64,000 bases of DNA from a virus: the IMG/VR virus record IMGVR_UViG_3300034072_001395, positions 1 through 64,000 of that record; one strand, given 5' to 3'. A model generated the notes under the pieces. It worked only from the letters and a program-made list of their open reading frames with translations. It was not told where the DNA came from and made no database searches. A program made the translations under genes and the position numbers. This document shows positions 59,279-64,000 of the stretch, in pieces. The first letter of the stretch is position 1. Each line of letters starts with the position of its first letter.

Positions 59279-59516
59279 GCCGTACAACCGCCCGTGTGAC
59301 CCGGGCTTCAACCCCCGCCTGCCCCACGTCGTCCGGGTCGACGCCCGCTGCTACGTCGTCGCGCGGCAGGATCCTACCGACCCCCGCGTCTGGTGCGCGA
59401 ACGCGGGGAAGTACGGCACGGCGTACGGCCGACTGCCCGACCTCCCCACGCTGGCCGGCGTGCGCGTCTTCCGGTGCGCGCCGCCCGCGCAACGCTACCT
59501 CGACGGGGGCTTGTGA
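59271..59516 (+). CDS. hypothetical protein
   Basis: 81 residues, MSEPYNRPCDPGFNPRLPHV. Beta-rich with three Cys. GGAGG precedes the ATG inside the upstream gene; stop overlaps the next start (TGATG). Confidence 0.6.
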   Translation: MSEPYNRPCDPGFNPRLPHVVRVDARCYVVARQDPTDPRVWCANAGKYGTAYGRLPDLPTLAGVRVFRCAPPAQRYLDGGL

Positions 59517-59929
59517 TGCCTGCGACCCTGCCTGACCGACTGCGCTTCACGCGCTACGCCGACGCCCGGCACGCCGTCGACACCGCCGCCGACGTGCGGG
59601 ATGTCGCGGATGGCCTGGCCGAAGACTTCGGCCTGCTCGTCGAGGCCCTCGACGACTTGGCCGACGAGGTCGAGGCCGTCCGCAAGGAGGGTGACGACGC
59701 CGTCGCCGCCGTCGAGGCGAAGTACGCCGACGCGGCGGCCGCCGTCAAGGCTGCCGAGGAGCCGCTTCAGCGGCAGATCGCGGACCTCGAACACGAGCTG
59801 CGCCGGACGCTGACCCGTCGTAACGATCTCCTGCGCCGTCTGGCGAAGGAGGTCAAGGCCGCCCGAAAGGACCCGACGCTCTGCCTCGATCGCATCGACG
59901 CGATCCTGGCAACCCACCTCGCCGGCTGA
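59516..59929 (+). CDS. coiled-coil protein
   Basis: 137 residues, MPATLPDRLRFTRYADARHA. A long coiled coil from about 45 to 110 (EAVRKEGDDAVAAVEAKYAD, EPLQRQIADLEHELRRTLTR), acidic then basic. Possibly an oligomerising partner of its neighbours. Not recognised. Confidence 0.65.
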   Translation: MPATLPDRLRFTRYADARHAVDTAADVRDVADGLAEDFGLLVEALDDLADEVEAVRKEGDDAVAAVEAKYADAAAAVKAAEEPLQRQIADLEHELRRTLTRRNDLLRRLAKEVKAARKDPTLCLDRIDAILATHLAG

Positions 59930-59942
59930 GAGGCCCCCCGCC

Positions 59943-60278
59943 ATGACCACCGTGCCACCCACCGCGCCCCTCGTCCTCCCCTTCGCCGCCGTCGACGCTG
60001 ACGGGGTGCCGCACTTCGGCACGGTCACGGTCACGGGGCTGCGCCGCCTCCCGATGATCGCCCTGGTCGGGGTGCCCGACCCTCGGACTGCCCGCGACCT
60101 CATCGATCTGGCTTTCGCTGGGGCGCGCCTGAGCCGCCCGCGGTGGCGCCTCGTGGTCGAAGTCGACGTGCCGGGCGCTGACGAGCGCACCGTGGCGCGC
60201 ATGGGCCCCGGCATCCATGCGGCCGTGACGATGAGCTTGATGGTTTACGCCGCCCGGTGCGGTCTGGTTGTTGAGTAA
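59943..60278 (+). CDS. ChlI/ComM N-terminal-like single-domain protein
   Basis: 111 residues. The stretch PMIALVGVPDPRTARDLIDL, AFAGARLSRPRWRLVVEVDV and GADERTVARMGPGIHAAVTM follows the order GLPxxxLVGLPD...AF...P...ItVNLaPAdxrkxGxxxDLaxA of the N-terminal domain of ComM and Mg-chelatase-like proteins (a ribosomal S5/Lon-like fold). No ATPase domain follows, and the Asp/Leu of the DLPIA motif are replaced. Similarity is by eye; function unknown. Ends the operon from 58603. Confidence 0.5.
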   Translation: MTTVPPTAPLVLPFAAVDADGVPHFGTVTVTGLRRLPMIALVGVPDPRTARDLIDLAFAGARLSRPRWRLVVEVDVPGADERTVARMGPGIHAAVTMSLMVYAARCGLVVE

Positions 60279-60281
60279 CCC

Positions 60282-60310
60282 TTGCGCCTGTCGTATGGCC
60301 GAGATACTGT
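60282..60310 (+). promoter_or_regulatory. sigma-70-like promoter of the right-end operon
   Basis: TTGCGC, exactly 17 nt, TACTGT, 3 nt after the stop at 60278. Confidence 0.65.
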
Positions 60311-60399
60311 ATAGAGAGACATCGAGCCCGCCGGTCGGCCACGTCGACCCGCGCGCCCGGTGCCTCTGCCGGACCTGACCGCCTGAACTTGGAGCCCAC

Positions 60400-60693
60400 A
60401 TGCCCACCACCCGTCACGACTTCTTCCCCCCTCCGGCCATCGACCAGGACGTGCGGGCCATCCGCAGCGCCCTCGCCATCGCATACGGCGGGGCATCGCA
60501 GTACGGGCCCGCGGTGTTCGGGGCCTGCATCTTTGGCCACCAGAACAACGGCGGCATCCTGAGCGCGTACCCGCCGGCCGAGGTGGCCGCGGAGTTCGGC
60601 CGACAGGAGGCCGAGCAGTTTGAGGCGCTCGACGCTGCCGTCGAGGCCGCCGTCGTGCTGCAGGCCGTGCAGGCCCTTTGGGGGCAGGTGTGA
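60400..60693 (+). CDS. hypothetical protein
   Basis: 97 residues, MPTTRHDFFPPPAIDQDVRA; GGAG 5 nt before the ATG. Ala-rich helices with YGGASQYGPAVFGACIFGHQ in the middle. First gene of the right-end operon. Confidence 0.65.
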   Translation: MPTTRHDFFPPPAIDQDVRAIRSALAIAYGGASQYGPAVFGACIFGHQNNGGILSAYPPAEVAAEFGRQEAEQFEALDAAVEAAVVLQAVQALWGQV

Positions 60694-60767
60694 GCGCCTG
60701 GACCTTCGCCGCCGACGCGGCCCTCACCACCGCCCACGCCTCCTCTCACCTCTGGAGCCTGCAATGA
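60690..60767 (+). CDS. possible 25-residue coupled peptide
   Basis: GTG at 60690 overlaps the upstream stop (GTGTGA), and its own stop overlaps the next start (ATGA). Encodes MSAWTFAADAALTTAHASSH ending LWSLQ. The double overlap is the junction style used by real genes here, but at this size it could be a spacer. Confidence 0.35.
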   Translation: MSAWTFAADAALTTAHASSHLWSLQ

Positions 60768-61375
60768 ATGACCCGACCTTCCTGCACTGGAACATTCACC
60801 TTGCCGTCGCGGGCGCGCTTTCCGTCGCCAGCCTCAACCTCGCGGGCCCCGCTCGTGACGGCGAGAAGCCCACGCATGCTTTCGTTCGCCGCATGCTCCC
60901 GCAACTCCGCCGGGCCTACGGAAGCCTGGTCAACATCAGCGGCGTGGAGGCCCTCATCGAGCCGTGGAACGTCCTCGGCTGCGAGATCGCAACCCGCATG
61001 GGCTGGATCGATGCCAGCGCGTTTGTGAACTTCCGGTCGGTGCGGCACACCCAGGAGGGCCACGACATCTCGCGTGCGACGGAGATCCTCTACAAGTGGG
61101 CGCTTCGCGGCTACCCTGCTGGCTGGGTGGTGCCTCCGGCCAAGGAGCCCTTCTACTGGATCCGCATCGCCGATGTCCGGTTCGCGCTCAAGTTCACCCT
61201 CGGGCAGCACGACCCGCGGCCCATCACCTGCGCCATCCTCCCCGAGGAGGCCATGGTTCCGTGGCCGGTGGCCGGCCAGCCCGCGCCCGCCGAGGCAGCC
61301 TACGCCGTCCGCTACCACGCGCGCCCCGAGGACACGCGGCAGGCCGTCAAGGATCTTTCCGGGGAGGACTGGTAG
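60764..61375 (+). CDS. hypothetical protein
   Basis: 203 residues, MNDPTFLHWNIHLAVAGALS; GGAG upstream. Helical N-terminal half, then EILYKWALRGYPAGWVVPPA and a beta-rich end. Largest protein of the right block. Not recognised. Confidence 0.65.
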   Translation: MNDPTFLHWNIHLAVAGALSVASLNLAGPARDGEKPTHAFVRRMLPQLRRAYGSLVNISGVEALIEPWNVLGCEIATRMGWIDASAFVNFRSVRHTQEGHDISRATEILYKWALRGYPAGWVVPPAKEPFYWIRIADVRFALKFTLGQHDPRPITCAILPEEAMVPWPVAGQPAPAEAAYAVRYHARPEDTRQAVKDLSGEDW

Positions 61376-61648
61376 ATGCCCGTCTACAACGTCTCACGCT
61401 ACCGCCCCGGCCCCAACGCCACGCCGCAGCCCGGCCTCATCGAGCGCGCAGTCATCGTCTCGGAGCGCGGCCTGCCCCCCGAAACGCCCGGCACGCTGTT
61501 CTTCTGCGACACGGCGGTCGCCGTTCGGGCCGCTGGCCTCGGCCGGAAGGACGTGGCGGGCGAGCAACTCGGCTGGGTCCTGCGCGACGACGCCCCTGCG
61601 TTTGCGCCCCCGCCGCCGACCTGGGCGGACCTCACCCGCATCCCGTGA
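61376..61648 (+). CDS. hypothetical protein
   Basis: 90 residues, MPVYNVSRYRPGPNATPQPG; starts directly after the upstream stop. Beta-rich with a Pro-rich tail (APAFAPPPPTWADLTRIP). Not recognised. Confidence 0.6.
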   Translation: MPVYNVSRYRPGPNATPQPGLIERAVIVSERGLPPETPGTLFFCDTAVAVRAAGLGRKDVAGEQLGWVLRDDAPAFAPPPPTWADLTRIP

Positions 61649-61658
61649 TGGAGCACCC

Positions 61659-61910
61659 GTGACTTCCCCTGGGACCCTCTCCACCCTCACCCTCCGCCGC
61701 TCCGCCCTCCGAGGCGCCCGTGGCGTTGGCCGCCTGGCCCGGCTGCGCCCCCTCGACCTGGGCCGCTGGCTCCTCGTGGTGCCGGCCACCGCCCGCGTCG
61801 GGCGCATCCACCGGCTCCGCCTGATCGCCGAGGACTACATGCCCGGCGACCTGTCGGACACCTTCACCCTGGTCCCGGGCCATCGCCGGCCCGACCTCCT
61901 CCCCTTCTGA
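61659..61910 (+). CDS. small Arg/Leu-rich protein
   Basis: 83 residues from a GTG at 61659 with GGAG 5 nt upstream; starts MTSPGTLSTLTLRRSALRGA. Beta/basic composition (LGRWLLVVPATARVGRIHRL). Not recognised. Confidence 0.55.
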   Translation: MTSPGTLSTLTLRRSALRGARGVGRLARLRPLDLGRWLLVVPATARVGRIHRLRLIAEDYMPGDLSDTFTLVPGHRRPDLLPF

Positions 61911-61918
61911 GGCCCCGC

Positions 61919-62254
61919 ATGACTGACCCCTCCCCTCCGCCGATGTCCGCCCGCCCGTGGGGGCTGGATGACGACCGGCTCCGCGAGCTGGTCGCCACCA
62001 GCACGGCCGCGACGTTCGATGTCGAGGCCATCGCCGCTGACCTCGGCCGCACGGTGTCCGCCGTGCGGATGCGGATGTCCTCCCTCGGCATCCCCTCACC
62101 CCGCCCGCAGGGCAAGCCGCGGAGCGTGGTGTCCTTCTCGGACCCCACCCTGTACGCGAAGCTCCAGGCGCATGGCGATCCGGGCGAGGTTGCCAAGTCC
62201 ATCATCACCGACTACTTCGCTGCGCAGGAGGCCGCCCGTGTCCACGATCGCTGA
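61919..62254 (+). CDS. helix-turn-helix protein
   Basis: 111 residues. WGLDDDRLRELVATSTAATF, then VEAIAADLGRTVSAVRMRMS and SLGI: a GcrA/SANT-like HTH with the xxIAxxLGRTxxAVRxRxxxLG pattern at about 18-60. Helical tail (GDPGEVAKSIITDYFAAQEA). Likely a DNA-binding regulator or origin accessory protein. Confidence 0.7.
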   Translation: MTDPSPPPMSARPWGLDDDRLRELVATSTAATFDVEAIAADLGRTVSAVRMRMSSLGIPSPRPQGKPRSVVSFSDPTLYAKLQAHGDPGEVAKSIITDYFAAQEAARVHDR

Positions 62255-62411
62255 CCAGTCCGCCACAGCGGCGGCGCTGCTGATGCTCGCCGCCGCCATC
62301 AACCTCCTCCTCGGCGTGACGCTTCACGTCGACCACCTGCTCGCCGCCCTGGCGTGCAGCACCATCTCCGCCCTGGCTCTCACCGTCCACGTCCTCACCC
62401 GGAGCGTCTGA
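62238..62411 (+). CDS. 57-residue membrane protein
   Basis: GTG at 62238 after AGGAGG, overlapping the HTH gene by 17 bp. Starts MSTIADQSATAAALLMLAAA; hydrophobic at about 11-28 and 33-53, so a two-pass hairpin. Fourth small two-pass membrane protein in the window. Confidence 0.6.
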   Translation: MSTIADQSATAAALLMLAAAINLLLGVTLHVDHLLAALACSTISALALTVHVLTRSV

Positions 62412-62413
62412 CT

Positions 62414-62704
62414 ATGCCCATCACCGCAAACGGAACGCCCACGTTCAACGTCGGCCGCCTGCCCTTCACCCCGAGCCTGCGCGTCGAGCCCGACACCGAC
62501 GGCGACAAGTGCGCCCTGGTGGTCGGCAACTGCATCGACCCCATGGGCGCCTGGGGGGAGTGGTACGTCACGGACACGCCCGCCTACTCCTACAAGGAGC
62601 TGGAGGGCCTGCTCGCCGAGGCCGTCGTGCGCGGCGACCTCGACACCGCCCAGCGCGACGCGCTGCTGACCCAGGCGCATGGCGTCTGGAAGGTGGTCGC
62701 ATGA
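62414..62704 (+). CDS. hypothetical protein
   Basis: 96 residues, MPITANGTPTFNVGRLPFTP. Beta-rich first half (GAWGEWYVTDTPAYSYKELE), helical end. Ends ATGA into the next gene. Not recognised. Confidence 0.65.
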   Translation: MPITANGTPTFNVGRLPFTPSLRVEPDTDGDKCALVVGNCIDPMGAWGEWYVTDTPAYSYKELEGLLAEAVVRGDLDTAQRDALLTQAHGVWKVVA

Positions 62705-63093
62705 GCGCGCGTGTGATGGGTATTCTGAATGCCCGGCCGGCGACGGCCTTCGAGAAGAGCCAGATCGACAAGCTGATCGTCCTCGTCCGTGAGGAGGAGG
62801 GCATCAAGGTCGAGCTGTTCGAGGACCGTATCGCCCTTCTCACTGAGGACGACGACACCCTGGCGTGCGCTGCGGATCGCCTCTCACTCTGCATCGAGTT
62901 CACCGGCAGCGCCCTGTCGTGGCCGAACATCACGGGGGAGTGGCGCTATCGGGAGGACGACACGCGCTGCCGCGTTGACGAGATGGTCCGCTACGCCTAC
63001 GGCAAAGAGGCCCAGGCCATCGCCAACCTCACCGGCGTCGCCATCACGGACGACTGCACCGGCGCCGTCTACCGCCCCGAGGAGATCAACTGA
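62701..63093 (+). CDS. hypothetical protein
   Basis: 130 residues, MSARVMGILNARPATAFEKS. Alpha/beta with acidic KVELFEDRIALLTEDDDTLA and SWPNITGEWRYREDDTRCRV. Stop overlaps the next ATG. Not recognised. Confidence 0.65.
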   Translation: MSARVMGILNARPATAFEKSQIDKLIVLVREEEGIKVELFEDRIALLTEDDDTLACAADRLSLCIEFTGSALSWPNITGEWRYREDDTRCRVDEMVRYAYGKEAQAIANLTGVAITDDCTGAVYRPEEIN

Positions 63094-63506
63094 TGGATCC
63101 GATCATCAAGCTGCCCGCCCCCATCGAGACGCCCGCCACCGACCGCCTGCGCGCCCTGATCGCGGCCTGCGCTGAGGCTGACGCGAAGTACCGCGCGGCG
63201 TCCACCGCGCATGACGCCGAGGTCCTGGCGGCGGCCTACGCGGGCGACACGGAGAGGGTCCAGGCCCTCGCGCAGTCGGCGCCGAAACCCAACACCGATC
63301 CGGAGCAGGCCCTTCGGCGCGAGGCAAGCGGCTTGCGCACGGCGGCGTGGCAGGAATACAGCGCCCTCCAAGTGCGGGCGCACACGCTGGAGGTGCTGAT
63401 CGCGTGCGCGGATGAGGCGCTGTACGAGTGCCGTCGCCGCCAGGATGACATCCACGCCGCGATCGAGTACGCCGAGAACCTGCCCGCAGAGAAGGAGAAC
63501 ACCTGA
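63093..63506 (+). CDS. hypothetical helical protein
   Basis: 137 residues, MDPIIKLPAPIETPATDRLR. Helical throughout, with RTAAWQEYSALQVRAHTLEV, and ends KENT. Its last codons form the 18-bp junction repeat at 63491-63508 that also ends two genes of the 48-52 kb block, hinting at common descent of these blocks. Confidence 0.65.
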   Translation: MDPIIKLPAPIETPATDRLRALIAACAEADAKYRAASTAHDAEVLAAAYAGDTERVQALAQSAPKPNTDPEQALRREASGLRTAAWQEYSALQVRAHTLEVLIACADEALYECRRRQDDIHAAIEYAENLPAEKENT

Positions 63507-63730
63507 TGGGCGTCATCGGTACGCCGGCCACCTACCGCTGCGATGCGTGTGGTGCGCTCGGCCAGGGCTTCACCCGCGAGATCCCCGACGGCTGGCTGGC
63601 GATCGTGTGGGTGCCCGGCTACCTTCGCCCGCCCGGCTTCGTGCCGCCACCCACCCGCGTCGTGTGCTCGAAGGCTTGCGCCGACGCGCTCGCCCCCCTC
63701 TGCAAGCCCCCGGAGATCGATCTGCCATGA
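63506..63730 (+). CDS. small zinc-binding protein
   Basis: 74 residues, MGVIGTPATYRCDACGALGQ. CDAC at 12-15 and CSKAC at about 54-58 give a Cys4 site like that of small phage treble-clef/zinc-ribbon proteins; the region between is Trp/Pro-rich. Start in the junction repeat. Confidence 0.65.
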   Translation: MGVIGTPATYRCDACGALGQGFTREIPDGWLAIVWVPGYLRPPGFVPPPTRVVCSKACADALAPLCKPPEIDLP

Positions 63731-63993
63731 GCACCATCGCCCTCGACCACCCGCACCTGACGCTGCCCCGCCTCGACGGGAAGTTCCCGCCCGAGATGCT
63801 GGACGAGTTCTACTTCTACTGCCTCCACTTCGACGGGGAGCGCGACGCGGACGGGAAGCTCACATACCTCGTCATGGCGTCCTCCCTCGTCACCAACCGG
63901 GAGATGGCCGTCGGGTTCCTGCGCTCGACCGAGCGGGCCTCCAAGGCGCAGGTCGCCGCGCATGTCGGCATCCCCCTGGAGATGCTGCGTTGA
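63727..63993 (+). CDS. hypothetical protein
   Basis: 88 residues, MSTIALDHPHLTLPRLDGKF; ATGA overlap with the upstream gene. Contains EMLDEFYFYCLHFDGERDAD and a basic helical end. Only 7 bases follow its stop in the window, so the next gene is not visible. Confidence 0.6.
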   Translation: MSTIALDHPHLTLPRLDGKFPPEMLDEFYFYCLHFDGERDADGKLTYLVMASSLVTNREMAVGFLRSTERASKAQVAAHVGIPLEMLR

Positions 63994-64000
63994 TCCCGCT

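Overview
The window is a piece of a large, GC-rich double-stranded DNA phage genome; genes run off both ends. The evidence is a full head-and-packaging set (large terminase, portal, scaffold-like protein, major capsid protein), head-tail adaptor and nozzle-like proteins, and internal virion proteins including one of 3822 residues. No tape measure or contractile-sheath protein is seen, which with the adaptor/nozzle set suggests a short-tailed (podovirus-like) particle; this is inference. The host cannot be named. By eye the DNA is about two thirds G+C, genes use AGGAGG-type ribosome sites with ATG, GTG or TTG starts, and promoters look like ordinary sigma-70 promoters (TTGAC-type -35, 17-nt spacer, TAnnnT-type -10), so a GC-rich bacterium whose own RNA polymerase does the work is likely. 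No phage RNA polymerase, DNA polymerase, integrase, endolysin, tRNA or CRISPR array was found in this window.

Layout. 1-1078: two leftward structural genes. 1182-2783: one rightward modular protein of unknown role. 2780-27859: a leftward late block, read from the capsid gene down: capsid, decoration-like protein, adaptor, a small protein, nozzle-like propeller, two beta-rich structural proteins, a small Gly-rich internal protein, two internal proteins and the giant polyvalent protein. 28039-33497: a rightward packaging block (terminase, portal, zinc ribbon, acidic protein, scaffold). The capsid gene is therefore divergent from terminase and portal. 33491-36793: nine small leftward genes behind a consensus promoter, including a DUF1653 protein, several small membrane proteins and a protein resembling the Tad1/Acb2 family of phage sponges that bind immune cyclic nucleotides. 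36829-39996: a primase-helicase replication protein. 40304-44259: a rightward accessory block (DUF262 protein, DNA methyltransferase, Nudix hydrolase and small genes), three of its genes with their own promoter. 44216-52286: about 19 tightly overlapping small leftward genes, among them a helix-turn-helix protein, an HU-like protein and a tandem paralogue family.

52287-53464 is the longest stretch without genes. It holds direct repeats, palindromes and a G-rich tract, and shares a 24-bp repeat and a CCTACGG-type palindrome with the smaller gap beside the replication gene (39997-40303), so both are candidate replication or control sites. A further control region at 53960-54406 contains a parS-like palindrome and divergent promoters. 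From 54407 to the right end lie about 27 small rightward genes, almost all unrecognised, in transcription units started by four sigma-70-like promoters; those between 54.7 and 58.7 kb are separated by perfect hairpins.

The modules most worth following up are the Tad1-like gene in its membrane-protein operon, the shared repeats of the two noncoding regions, and the ordered promoter/hairpin/junction architecture of the small-gene blocks.
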